This document shows positions 16,431 through 24,725 of a stretch of 64,000 nt of DNA, piece after piece; position 1 is the stretch's first letter, and every line of letters begins with the position of its first letter. The position numbers and the translations under genes were made by a program. Source of the DNA: Nocardioides plantarum (GTDB lineage Bacteria > Actinomycetota > Actinomycetes > Propionibacteriales > Nocardioidaceae); the NCBI RefSeq assembly GCF_006346395.1, contig NZ_VDMS01000005.1:372001-436000 (forward strand), written 5' to 3'. The notes below the pieces were generated by a model that worked only from the letters and a program-made list of their open reading frames with translations, did not search any database and was not told the origin of the DNA.

Positions 16431-17291
16431 TCACACACGGACGGGCTCCAGGTAGAGCTCCGGACGCCGGTCGCCGAGGTGGAACATCGACCGGCGCGCC
16501 CCCTCGAGGGTGGCCGCGACGTCGACGTCCGCGTAGGCGACCCCGGCCGTCGTACCCGTGGCGGCGAGCACGTCGCCGCCCGGCCCCACCACCTTGGCCG
16601 ACCCCACGAAGCGCAGCCTCCCGAACGTGCCGGCCTGGTTGGAGGCGACCCAGACCACCTGGTTCTCCAGGGCGCGTGCCCGGTCGAACAGGTCGAAGCG
16701 GTGCGTCCACCGGTCCTCGGCGAGGTCGTCGGCCGACGCCGTGCGGGAGGCCGGCCAGGCCGAGATGCAGGTGATGATCTCGGCGCCGTCGAGCGCCAGC
16801 GCCCGGGCCGCCTCCGGGAAGGCCTTGTCGTAGCAGATCAGGGCTCCGACCCGTCCGACAGCGGTGTCGATGGCGGCGAAGCCGTCGCCGGCGGCGTAGT
16901 AGAGGCCCTCGCCGAGGGGCTGGTGCACCTTGCGGTGCACGCCGTGCACGCCTTGGCCGCTCACGACCGCCGCGCTGTTGAAGCGCTCGGTGCCGTCGGA
17001 CTCGCAGAACCCGACGACCACCGTCATGTCGCCGGCGATCTCGGCGACGCGGCGCAGCTCGGGACCGTCGACGTCCATCACGGGCGGCAGGTCCTCGGGA
17101 GCGTCGGCGTGGGTGCCGTCACGGCCGGAGCCGAGCACGGAGAGGTAGCCGCCCAGGCAGGCCTCGGGAAAGGCGAGCAGTGCCACGCCACGAGAGCGGG
17201 CGTCCGTGACGTGAGCAGCGATCTGATCGAGGTTGTCCTCGACGTCGCGGCCGAAGTTGGCGCTGACGGCGCCGAGTGCGGTGGTGGTCAC
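16431..17291 (-). CDS. nitC: Nit1C-type nitrilase, carbon-nitrogen hydrolase
   Basis: 286 residues with the full catalytic triad Glu43 (FPEACLGGY), Lys121 (HRKVHQP) and Cys153 (ALICYDKAFPE). Members of this cluster family hydrolyse a nitrile or related C-N bond in the cytoplasm; in Pseudomonas fluorescens the Nit1C cluster is linked to growth on cyanide as nitrogen source. The GTG start overlaps the stop of the GNAT/AIRS gene (GTGA). Context with the radical SAM, GNAT/AIRS and flavin enzymes supports the NitC assignment; the symbol is by family analogy. Confidence 0.92.
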   Translation of the reverse strand: MTTTALGAVSANFGRDVEDNLDQIAAHVTDARSRGVALLAFPEACLGGYLSVLGSGRDGTHADAPEDLPPVMDVDGPELRRVAEIAGDMTVVVGFCESDGTERFNSAAVVSGQGVHGVHRKVHQPLGEGLYYAAGDGFAAIDTAVGRVGALICYDKAFPEAARALALDGAEIITCISAWPASRTASADDLAEDRWTHRFDLFDRARALENQVVWVASNQAGTFGRLRFVGSAKVVGPGGDVLAATGTTAGVAYADVDVAATLEGARRSMFHLGDRRPELYLEPVRV

Positions 17292-18748
17292 GATGCTGCT
17301 CCCATTCCGGTGACGGTGGAGGTGACGGCCTCGGTGACGACGCCGTCGGGCCAGCGCAGGCCGACGCCTGCGCCGGTGGTGAGCTCGCCGCAGACGGCGG
17401 TCGTGACGAAGCCCGGCAGTCCGACGTCGGTGGTCGAGCCACCCTCGGTGGTCGAGCCACCCTCGGTGGTCGAGCTTGTCGAGACCTCGGCCGTCACCAT
17501 CGCGAAGCCGGGGAAGCACGTCAGCCAGTCGCCGTACGACGCCCCCGCAGGCGCCGGGATCGCGCCGACGTCGAGGACCGCCCGGCAGCCCGAGGCCTCG
17601 GCGAGCATGCCGGTCGTGCCGACGAGGCCGCTCATGCTGACGTCCTTGGCCGCGGTCGGCGCCAGGGCGGGCACCACACCGGCGAGGGCTCGAAGCTCCT
17701 CACCGGTGCGGTGGCTGGAGGAGTCCCACTGGGCGCCGGTGTAACGCGGGCGCCACCCGCCGCCGAGGTCGGCGGTGACGCGCAGGGACTGGCCGGGAGC
17801 GCCGCCCCCGCCGGGGACGGGCCGCGACGTCCGGCCCAGGGCGGTGACGGAGAGCGCGGCGGGCACGCCGAGCTGGGTGTGGCCGCCGACGACGGGCACG
17901 CCCCAGGCCTGGCTGGCGTCGGCGACGCCGCGCAGCACCCGGCGGGCGAAGGACGCGTCGCGCGCGCCGAGGGCGTCGAGCAGGGCGACCGGAGCCGCGC
18001 CCATCGCCGACAGGTCGTTGAGGTTGACCAGCACCGCGCACCAGCCGGCCCACTCGGGGTCGCGCTCGACCATCGAGGGCAGGATCGCGTCGCAGGCCGC
18101 GACCAGGTCGGAGCCCGGCACCGGCGCACCGTCGTCGCCGACGAACCCGGCCGGGACGCCGCCGGTCAGGGTGGACAGCAGGCCGCCGAGCGCCGACTTG
18201 GTGGCGTCGACCAGCCGCTGCACGCGGGCGATCGGCCAGTCGACGAGCACGTGCGGGTGCCCGTGCAGGAAGGTGCGCTCACGCGGCACCCAGCCCAGCC
18301 GGCGGAAGAGCCTCTCGTTCTGGGCCTGGACGGTGGCGTCGAAGCGCAGTGCGCCGAGCGACTCGGCCTCGGCGCAGGCCGCCCGGACCAGGGCGGCGCC
18401 TACGCCCATCAGCATCCGGGCGTCGGGGGCCACGGCGAGGCGCGAGCCGCGCCACCAGCCGAGGTCGGGCCCGGGCAGGGCCGGGTGGATGCGGACGCCG
18501 CCGAGCACCTCGCTGTCGTGCGCGCGGGCCACGAGCACCACGGTGCGCGGGTCGTCGTCGACGTCGTCGTGGTCGGATCCGTCGAACAGGCCCTGCTCGC
18601 GGACGAAGACCTCGCGACGCAGGGTGCGGTAGGCCGCGACGTCGGCGGGGGAGTCGGCTCGTACGACGACGAAGGAGTCGAGGCTGGGCGCCGTACGGCG
18701 CGAGCCGGTGAGGATGACCTCGTCGACGAAGGTGAGGGAGTCGGTCAC
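17288..18748 (-). CDS. MSMEG_0567-type GNAT acetyltransferase / AIR synthase-related fusion
   Basis: 486 residues. N-terminal GNAT domain (about 15-165): VREQGLF, RLAVAPDARMLMGVGAALV (acetyl-CoA loop) and AQNERLFRRLGW. The C-terminal AIR-synthase/PurM-like domain (about 185-480) has NLNDLSAMGA, VGGHTQLG and AKDVSMSGLVGTTGMLAEASG, implying ATP-dependent activation. Cyanobacterial clusters encode these as two genes (sll0786/sll0787); here they are fused. The segment at about 421-441 is a low-complexity repeat STTEGG from a REP-like insertion. GTGA overlaps on both sides couple it to its neighbours. Confidence 0.92.
   Translation of the reverse strand: MTDSLTFVDEVILTGSRRTAPSLDSFVVVRADSPADVAAYRTLRREVFVREQGLFDGSDHDDVDDDPRTVVLVARAHDSEVLGGVRIHPALPGPDLGWWRGSRLAVAPDARMLMGVGAALVRAACAEAESLGALRFDATVQAQNERLFRRLGWVPRERTFLHGHPHVLVDWPIARVQRLVDATKSALGGLLSTLTGGVPAGFVGDDGAPVPGSDLVAACDAILPSMVERDPEWAGWCAVLVNLNDLSAMGAAPVALLDALGARDASFARRVLRGVADASQAWGVPVVGGHTQLGVPAALSVTALGRTSRPVPGGGGAPGQSLRVTADLGGGWRPRYTGAQWDSSSHRTGEELRALAGVVPALAPTAAKDVSMSGLVGTTGMLAEASGCRAVLDVGAIPAPAGASYGDWLTCFPGFAMVTAEVSTSSTTEGGSTTEGGSTTDVGLPGFVTTAVCGELTTGAGVGLRWPDGVVTEAVTSTVTGMGAAS
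17427..17486. repeat. REP-like repeat inside coding sequence
   Basis: The unit TCGGTGGTCGAGCCACCC is present twice in tandem (17427-17444, 17445-17462), then a third copy runs into the palindromic GGTCGAGCTTGTCGAGACC (17468-17486). That palindrome is normally intergenic in these genomes. The whole repeat is in frame in the GNAT/AIRS gene and encodes STSSTTEGGSTTEGGSTT. Confidence 0.9.
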
Positions 18749-19818
18749 GACGCGGCCTCGTCGGAGCCGCACGAGCCCAGGGCCGAGCACGCGCCGCACG
18801 CGGCACACCCGGCGGCCTGGTCGGCGCCGAGCATCCCGTGCGCCCGCAGGGCTGCGGACACCTGGGCGGTGACCTTGTAGACGTCGCGGGGGTCGGGCGC
18901 CGTCGCACCGTCGACGTCGGTGGCGAGCGTGCCGGCCAGCGGCCGGAACGGCACGACGAAGGGGTAGACGCCCATCTCGATCAGCTCGACCGCGCCCCTG
19001 ACCATCTCGTCGGGGTCCTCGCCGAGACCGACGAGGAGATAGGTCGAGACCTGGTTCCAGCCGAAGACGCGGACGGCCTCGGCCCAGGCTGCTTTGTACT
19101 CCGCCATCGGGACCGAGCCCTTGCCGGGCATCCACGCCAGCCGCGCGGCCTCGTCGAGGGACTCGACGTGGATGCCGATCGAGCGGGCGCCGGCGTCGTA
19201 CAGGTCCTGGATGGTCTGCAGGTCGCCGGGCGGCTCGCACTGCACCTGGATCGGCAGGTCGGGCAGCACCTCGCGCACCGCCCTCACGCAGCGGGCCAGG
19301 TGGGTGGCGCCGCGGTCGCGGCCGTTGCTGGTGCCGGTGGTCATCACCATCTGGGTGATCCCGTCCAGCTCGTACGCCGCCTTGGCCACCTCCGCGATCT
19401 GCGCGGGCGTCTTGACCGCGACGGTGGCCCCGGCGTTGAGGGACTCCTCGATCGCGCAGAAGCGACAGCGCTCGCTCTCGGCGTACCGGGCACAGGTCTG
19501 AACGACCGTGGTGGCCAGGACGCTCGAGGAGTGCAGCCGCGCGATCTTCTCGTAGGAGACGCCGTCGGCGGTCTCGAGGTCGTAGAAGCGCGGCCGCGCC
19601 ACGGCCTCCACGCCCATGCCGGTGTCGGCTCCGTCGAGGAGCAGCTTGCCGCCGCTGACGGTGTAGGGGCTGCGGGGGTTGAGCGGGATCGCCGCCCCCA
19701 CACCGTCGAGCAGCACGTGCCCGTCGTCACTGGGGCCGGCGCCCGCGCGGCGCGCGACCGGTGCGTCCAGGAGGCGGATGCCCTGGATCGCGACGTCTAC
19801 GCGAGTGTCGGCTCCCAT
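18745..19818 (-). CDS. nitD: MSMEG_0568-family radical SAM protein
   Basis: 357 residues. The [4Fe-4S] motif is unusual: Cys109-x8-Cys118-x2-Cys121 (TCARYAESERCRFCAIEE), as in the biotin-synthase-like radical SAM proteins of Nit1C-type clusters, rather than Cx3Cx2C. A C-terminal cluster of Cys (GCAACGACSALGSCG) may bind a second Fe-S centre. It probably performs a radical rearrangement or insertion on an unknown substrate. ATG start; stop overlaps the next gene (GTGA). Symbol by cluster analogy. Confidence 0.92.
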   Translation of the reverse strand: MGADTRVDVAIQGIRLLDAPVARRAGAGPSDDGHVLLDGVGAAIPLNPRSPYTVSGGKLLLDGADTGMGVEAVARPRFYDLETADGVSYEKIARLHSSSVLATTVVQTCARYAESERCRFCAIEESLNAGATVAVKTPAQIAEVAKAAYELDGITQMVMTTGTSNGRDRGATHLARCVRAVREVLPDLPIQVQCEPPGDLQTIQDLYDAGARSIGIHVESLDEAARLAWMPGKGSVPMAEYKAAWAEAVRVFGWNQVSTYLLVGLGEDPDEMVRGAVELIEMGVYPFVVPFRPLAGTLATDVDGATAPDPRDVYKVTAQVSAALRAHGMLGADQAAGCAACGACSALGSCGSDEAAS

Positions 19819-19831
19819 GTCGATCAGCCGA

Positions 19832-20356
19832 TCAGAGGTTGTAGACGCTGTTGATGATGGCGCCCTTGTTGGCGAAGTGGATGACCGCGTCCTGCACGTC
19901 GAGCGGGTGGCAGGGGATGACGCCCTCGATCAGGTCCTCCTCGCGCTGGCCGTGCAGCGCCATGCCGAAGCGGCAGCACAGCACCGTGCCGCCCTCGGCG
20001 ATGAACGTCTTGATGGCGTCGTTCATGTTCTGGTTGCCGGGGAAGGCGACGTCGCCGGTGGTCGGGAAGCCGCGGGTGTCGGCACAGGCCAACGCACCGG
20101 GGCCGTAGAAGTAGAGGGTGGCGTCGAAGCCCTTGCGCAGCGCCCGGGTCGTCTGCAGCACGGCGACGAACGACACCGAGCTCTCGTGCGGGATGCCGTG
20201 GACCAGCGTCAGCCACGCCTGGCCCTCGCTGGCCTGGTAGTCGGGGAAGAGCTTGGTCGAGCCGTAGAGGTTGGTGCCCTTGTCCTGGCTCGGGTGGGGG
20301 ACCTCGGCCTTGGACTTCTCCATCGCGGCCAGGATCTCGTCGTCGTACACGGACAT
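19832..20356 (-). CDS. nitB: MSMEG_0572/Sll0783-family nitrogen starvation response protein
   Basis: 174 residues, no signal peptide. The family pattern is clear: GQAWLTLVHGIPHESSVSFVAVL, DATLYFYGPGALAC, RGFPTTGDVAFPG, TVLCCRFGMALHG and a C-terminal ANKGAIINSVYNL. The fold is probably DsrE-like (inference). In Synechocystis Sll0783 is strongly induced by nitrogen starvation. It lies 13 bases before the radical SAM gene and is likely co-transcribed. Biochemical role unknown. Confidence 0.92.
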   Translation of the reverse strand: MSVYDDEILAAMEKSKAEVPHPSQDKGTNLYGSTKLFPDYQASEGQAWLTLVHGIPHESSVSFVAVLQTTRALRKGFDATLYFYGPGALACADTRGFPTTGDVAFPGNQNMNDAIKTFIAEGGTVLCCRFGMALHGQREEDLIEGVIPCHPLDVQDAVIHFANKGAIINSVYNL

Positions 20357-20400
20357 GCGGTGTCTCCTCGGGTGGGGTGCTGGTCGGGTGTGGAGGGGTC

Positions 20401-21237
20401 TCAGACGCCGTACAGCGCGTCGAAGTTCTGGTGGAAGAAGGCGTCGGCCAGGGCGCCGTCGCCGGTGGCCGCGCGCAGCCGGGCGTGCTCGCCGGCGAAG
20501 TCGCCCCACGGGGCGTCGGTGGCGAAGAGGACTCGGTCGTGGCCGACGCCGCGGCGCTCGATCTCCTGCGCCAGCCAGGCCGGCGCGAAGCCGATCGCCC
20601 AGCTGGTGTCGGTGTAGACCTGCTTGCCGGCCTCGATCCAGTCGAAGAACAGCCCGCCGATGAGCTTGAGATGACCGCTCATCCCGCCACCGAGGTGGAC
20701 CAGGTGGATCTTGGTGTCGTCGCCGTACCTCTCGACGAGGGTGGCGATCCGGTCGATGTCGGACGCCGAGCCGGGGGAGGTGTGGACGTGCACGACCAGG
20801 CCCAGGTCGGCGGCCCCGGTGAAGATGCGGTCGAGCTGCTCGGCGCAGTCGGCGTCGTCGGGTGCACCGCCCAGCAGGAAGCTGGTCTTGAGCGCCGCCA
20901 CCCCGTCCTCGACCGCGAGTGCGAACGCCGTGTCGTTGCGGGCCGCGTCGCTCTGCTTGGGGCTGACCCACAGCCCGCACCGCACCCGGTCGTCCTGCTG
21001 GGCGGCCTCGAGGGCCAGGTGGTTGAGGCCGAACGCGACGTCGGGGTCCGGCACGCCGTAGTTGGGCAGCACCAGCGCCCGCTCGGTGCCCTCGTCGTCG
21101 AGGACGCTGAAGAGCTCCGCGACCGTCTCGAGCGCGGTCGTGTCAGGGTTGATCGGCGGCCCGCCGTAGAACCCGTACGCCGGCAGCCGCCCGATGTGGC
21201 GGTGGGCGTCGCGGTGGGCGAGCGGCCGGCTGGTCAT
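20401..21237 (-). CDS. Amidohydrolase-2 family metal-dependent hydrolase
   Basis: 278 residues of a TIM-barrel amidohydrolase. Metal ligands are visible in order: DAHRHIG (HxH) near 10-15, LVVHVHTSPG, IHLVHLGGG and LFATDAPWGD (catalytic Asp). It is the first gene of the minus-strand Nit1C-like cluster, 44 bases before the NitB-type gene, and probably hydrolyses or decarboxylates a pathway intermediate. ATG at 21237. Confidence 0.9.
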   Translation of the reverse strand: MTSRPLAHRDAHRHIGRLPAYGFYGGPPINPDTTALETVAELFSVLDDEGTERALVLPNYGVPDPDVAFGLNHLALEAAQQDDRVRCGLWVSPKQSDAARNDTAFALAVEDGVAALKTSFLLGGAPDDADCAEQLDRIFTGAADLGLVVHVHTSPGSASDIDRIATLVERYGDDTKIHLVHLGGGMSGHLKLIGGLFFDWIEAGKQVYTDTSWAIGFAPAWLAQEIERRGVGHDRVLFATDAPWGDFAGEHARLRAATGDGALADAFFHQNFDALYGV

Positions 21238-21571
21238 GCCGAGGACTCAACGCCCGCCGTGTTTCCGAATGGTTCCGGCAGGAATTCCGAGTGTGACCTG
21301 GACGGTAAGCATCTCGTTACTCCGCCTCCCCGCCGCTCGGGCACCCCCCGGGTCGAGCCAGATCACGGTAGTCACATCGGGTGAGCCGGTCTGCCCACAC
21401 GGCCGTGTCGCCAGGCCCGTCCGACCGACATGCTCGAACCTCGTCCCAGGCCGCACTCGCCGGGGCGACCCAACCGACCATGGTCCGGTTGTCGGTGAGT
21501 CCGGGGGGACCACGTGCAGGTGGCCCCGTACACACCCGGCGCGGACTGCCCCCGCGACACCAGGAGCCCCG
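21238..21571. other. Divergent regulatory region of the Nit1C-like cluster
   Basis: A 334-base gap between divergent genes. It carries an AT-richer stretch at 21258-21320 with GGAATTCC (21281-21288) and an inverted GTAA-n8-TTAC at 21305-21320 (minus strand reads GTAAC-GAGATG-CTTAC). This partly resembles a GlnR half-box (GTnAC-n6-GaAAC), which would fit a nitrogen-starvation cluster, but the second half deviates. No gene is seen. Confidence 0.4.
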
Positions 21572-21922
21572 TTGCGACTCCCCGCCCCGTCCGTCCTCGA
21601 CTCCGTGCGTGACTCCGGGCGTCGCCGCCGCGACCAGCGCCGGCTGGAGCGTGTCGCCGCCGACCCCGCGTCGGCGACGGTGGCCGACATCGTCCTGCTG
21701 CTCGAGGCCGAGGGCGCCGCCCCCGACCGGGTGGCCTCGACGCTCTACCGCGCTGCCTCGATCGGCGTGCAGCCCGCCATGCTCTGGGAGTGGGTGCGGG
21801 CCTTCGACGGCCTCGAGCTGGTCCGGCTGCTGTGCTCGGAGTCGCCGGACTACCTGGTCCTGGGGGCCCTGGTCGACGGCATCACCATCCATCGCGAGTT
21901 CAGCGCGATGCTCGACGACTAG
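21572..21922 (+). CDS. Hypothetical protein, 116 aa
   Basis: Starts at TTG 6 bases after CAGGAG; the longer open frame upstream has arginine/proline-rich out-of-frame composition. Contains an Arg-rich N-terminal helix (GRRRRDQRRLERVAAD) and a helical, acidic C-terminal region. No family is recognised. It is transcribed away from the Nit1C-like cluster and converges with gntR. Confidence 0.6.
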   Translation: MRLPAPSVLDSVRDSGRRRRDQRRLERVAADPASATVADIVLLLEAEGAAPDRVASTLYRAASIGVQPAMLWEWVRAFDGLELVRLLCSESPDYLVLGALVDGITIHREFSAMLDD

Positions 21923-21931
21923 GTCGCGGGG

Positions 21932-22669
21932 CTAGGACGAGGTCTCGTCCGAGGGTTCCGACGCGTCGGACTGCTCCTGCGCGAGCGCGGCTGCGGCCTC
22001 GTCGATGATCGCGCGCATCGCGCGCTCGGCCGCCGCCGGCTCCCCGAGGCGTACGGCGCGCGCCACCTCGTCGTGCAGCGCGATCGCCTCGGGGTTGGGA
22101 CGCCGCGGCATCATGCCGTGGCGGGTGCGTCCGACGAGGACCGCGGTCACGACGTCGCCCAGCGAGCCGAGCATCTCGTTGCCGCTGGCCTCGAGCAGGG
22201 TGCGGTGGAAGAGCGAGTCGGCGCGCAGGTAGGCCTCGAGGTCACCGTCGCGTCCGTGCACGACCATGTCGGAGACGGCCGCGGCCAGCGTCCGGCAGTG
22301 GTGGGCCGTGGCCCGCTCGGCCGCGAGCGCAGCGGCGGCCGGCTCGACGCCGCGGCGCAGCTCGGAGAGCGAGGCGAGCTGGGCGGTCCGGTCGGCGCCG
22401 GCGAGGCGCCAGCGGATCACCTGCGGGTCGAGCACGTTCCAGCAGCTGCGCGGCTGGACGGTCACCCCCACCCGGCGACGCGACGACACCAGCCCCATCG
22501 ACTCCAGCACCCGGACGGCCTCGCGGGCCACGCTGCGCGAGACACCGTGTCGGACGCCGATGGCCTCGATGGTCAGCACCGTGCCGCACGGGTGCTCGCC
22601 CGAGGCGATCCGCGCGCCGAGGGCGTCGAGGACGCCGGCGTGCTGGCCGAGCCCGGGGTCGAGGGTCAC
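21932..22669 (-). CDS. GntR-family regulator, FCD (FadR) subfamily
   Basis: 245 residues: N-terminal winged helix (about 10-75) with VSRSVAREAVRVLESMGLV recognition region, then an FCD ligand-binding domain containing AYLRADSLFHRTLLEASGN, which supplies a metal-binding Asp/His. It faces the gluconokinase-permease operon and probably represses it until gluconate or a derivative binds. GTG start. A palindrome TGGTCCGACCA lies 36 bases upstream. Confidence 0.93.
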   Translation of the reverse strand: MTLDPGLGQHAGVLDALGARIASGEHPCGTVLTIEAIGVRHGVSRSVAREAVRVLESMGLVSSRRRVGVTVQPRSCWNVLDPQVIRWRLAGADRTAQLASLSELRRGVEPAAAALAAERATAHHCRTLAAAVSDMVVHGRDGDLEAYLRADSLFHRTLLEASGNEMLGSLGDVVTAVLVGRTRHGMMPRRPNPEAIALHDEVARAVRLGEPAAAERAMRAIIDEAAAALAQEQSDASEPSDETSS

Positions 22670-22704
22670 GGGAAGATCATCTCATCGGCACCCAACCGGG
22701 TGAA

Positions 22705-22715
22705 TGGTCCGACCA
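22705..22715. promoter_or_regulatory. Candidate GntR/FCD operator
   Basis: TGGTC-C-GACCA, a perfect 11-base palindrome between gntR and gntK. It matches the TGGTnnnACCA-type site bound by many FCD-subfamily GntR regulators. Its position allows control of both divergent transcripts. Confidence 0.65.
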
Positions 22716-22766
22716 AAGTGCGCCAGGGGGTTGCAAAGAGCATATCTTTCGTCGCACGATGTGTCG

Positions 22767-23312
22767 GTGATCACGGAGAACAGTCGTCCGAGCCTCGTCG
22801 TCATGGGAGTCTCCGGCTCCGGCAAGTCCGTCGTCGGGGCGGCGCTCGCGCAGCGGCTCCGGGTGCCGTTCGGCGACGCCGACGACATGCACCCCGAGTC
22901 CAACATCGCCAAGATGTCCGCCGGCCACCCGCTCGACGACGCTGACCGGGAGCCGTGGCTGATCGGCATCGGCGAGTGGCTCGCCGCGCGGCCGCAGGGT
23001 GCGGTCGTCGCGTGCTCCGCCCTCAAGCACGCCTACCGCGACATCCTGCGCGAGCACGCCCCCGGCGTACGGTTCGTGCACCTCGACGGCAGCCACGAGG
23101 TCATCGCCCGTCGTCAGGCCAGCCGCCCCGGCCACTTCATGCCTCCCTCGCTGCTCGGCTCGCAGTTCGCGACGCTCGAGCCGCTGGGACCCGACGAGGA
23201 CGGCGTCGTCATCGACGTCACCCGCTCCATCGACGAGATCGTCGACGAGGCCGCCACCCGGATCCTCGCCGCCACCCCGTCCGACGCCCACGACTCCGAG
23301 GAACGCTCATGA
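22767..23312 (+). CDS. gntK: Gluconokinase
   Basis: 181 residues with P-loop GVSGSGK at 14-20 and the gluconokinase signatures FGDADDMHPESNIAKMSAGHPLDD, VACSALKHAYRD and RPGHFMPPSLLGSQ. It phosphorylates D-gluconate to 6-phosphogluconate in the cytoplasm, feeding the pentose phosphate pathway. GTG 22767 is chosen; GTG 22761 is two residues longer. No clear ribosome-binding site is seen, so a leaderless transcript is possible. The stop overlaps the permease start. Confidence 0.96.
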   Translation: MITENSRPSLVVMGVSGSGKSVVGAALAQRLRVPFGDADDMHPESNIAKMSAGHPLDDADREPWLIGIGEWLAARPQGAVVACSALKHAYRDILREHAPGVRFVHLDGSHEVIARRQASRPGHFMPPSLLGSQFATLEPLGPDEDGVVIDVTRSIDEIVDEAATRILAATPSDAHDSEERS

Positions 23313-24676
23313 CCCAGGACCTCATCGATCCGGTCGCCTCCGGCGGCCAGCTGATCGCCGCCGCGCTGGTCGGCATCGCGCTGATCGTCGTACTGATCAC
23401 GCTGGCCAAGCTCAACCCGTTCGTCGCGCTGATCCTGGGCGGGCTCACCGTCGGCATCGTCGCCGGCCAGAACGTCAACGACGTCCTGGACTCCTTCACC
23501 ACCGGCTTCGGCAAGACCGCGTCCGGTGTCGGTGTGCTGATCGCGCTCGGCGCCATGTTCGCCAAGCTGCTCGCCGACTCCGGCGGCGCCGACCAGATCG
23601 TCGACACGATCGTGGGCCGTGCGTCCGGACGGGCGCTGCCGTGGGCGATGGCCGCCGTCGGCGCGATCATCGGGCTGCCGATGTTCTTCGAGATCGGCCT
23701 GGTCCTGCTGATGCCGGTCATCTACCTCGTGGCGCGTCGCGCCCAGGTCTCGCTGATCACCGTCGGCATCCCCGCCCTGGCCGGCCTCTCCGCGATGCAC
23801 GGCTTCGTGCCGCCGCACCCCGGCCCGGTCACCGCCATCGACTACCTCGGCGCCGACCTCGGCGTCACCCTGGGCTTCGGCCTCGTCGTCGCCATCCCCA
23901 CCGTCATCGTCGCCGGCCCGCTCTTCGGGGCGCTGGCCGGCAAGTGGGTCGTCGTCGAGGCCCCCAGCACGTACGACGCCGACACCCGCACCGAGCTCGA
24001 GAACCGGCCGTCGTTCCTGGTCACCATCCTCACCGTGCTGCTGCCGGTCGCACTGATGCTCAGCAAGGCCCTGGCCGACATCGTCATCGACGACGAGGAC
24101 GCCAAGCTGCAGCAGGTCTTCGACGTCGTCGGCAACCCCTTCGTCGCGCTGCTCATCGGCACCTTGGTCGCGATGGTCACCTTCGGGTACGCCGTCGGCA
24201 TGGACCGCGAGAAGGTCGCCGGGGTCGTGTCGTCGTCGCTGCCCCCGATCGCCGGGATCCTGCTGATCGTCTCGGCCGGCGGCGGGTTCAAGGAGGTGCT
24301 GGTCAACACCGGCGTCGGCACGCTGCTGGCCGACTGGGCCACCGACGCCAACGTCTCGGTGCTGCTGCTGGGCTGGGTGCTCGCCGTGCTCATCCGCCTG
24401 GCCACCGGCTCGGCCACCATCGCCACGATCACCGCCTCGTCGCTGATGATCCCGCTGACCGTGGGCATGTCCTCTCCGGAGATCTCCCTGCTCGTGCTGG
24501 CCGTCGGCGCCGGCTCGGTGTTCTTCTCCCACGTCAACGACGCCGGCTTCTGGCTGGTCAAGGAGTACTTCGGGATGAGCGTGGGCCAGACCCTCAAGAC
24601 CTGGTCGCTGATGGAGACCGTGCTGTCGGTGACCGGACTGCTGGTCGTGCTGCTGCTCGGGGTGTTCGTCTCTTAG
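23309..24676 (+). CDS. gntP: GntP-family gluconate:H+ symporter
   Basis: 455 residues, about 12-14 membrane helices. Family signatures include GLPMFFEIGLVLLMPV, MHGFVPPHPGPV, GGGFKEVLVNTGVG, ATGSATIATITASS and FFSHVNDAGFWLVKEYFGMS. It imports gluconate or a related sugar acid for the kinase encoded just upstream (ATGA overlap). Confidence 0.96.
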   Translation: MTQDLIDPVASGGQLIAAALVGIALIVVLITLAKLNPFVALILGGLTVGIVAGQNVNDVLDSFTTGFGKTASGVGVLIALGAMFAKLLADSGGADQIVDTIVGRASGRALPWAMAAVGAIIGLPMFFEIGLVLLMPVIYLVARRAQVSLITVGIPALAGLSAMHGFVPPHPGPVTAIDYLGADLGVTLGFGLVVAIPTVIVAGPLFGALAGKWVVVEAPSTYDADTRTELENRPSFLVTILTVLLPVALMLSKALADIVIDDEDAKLQQVFDVVGNPFVALLIGTLVAMVTFGYAVGMDREKVAGVVSSSLPPIAGILLIVSAGGGFKEVLVNTGVGTLLADWATDANVSVLLLGWVLAVLIRLATGSATIATITASSLMIPLTVGMSSPEISLLVLAVGAGSVFFSHVNDAGFWLVKEYFGMSVGQTLKTWSLMETVLSVTGLLVVLLLGVFVS

Positions 24677-24725
24677 GGCAACCGGCAACCGGCGAGTTGA
24701 CGGCCTTCGGCCGGGCCAGGGGCAG

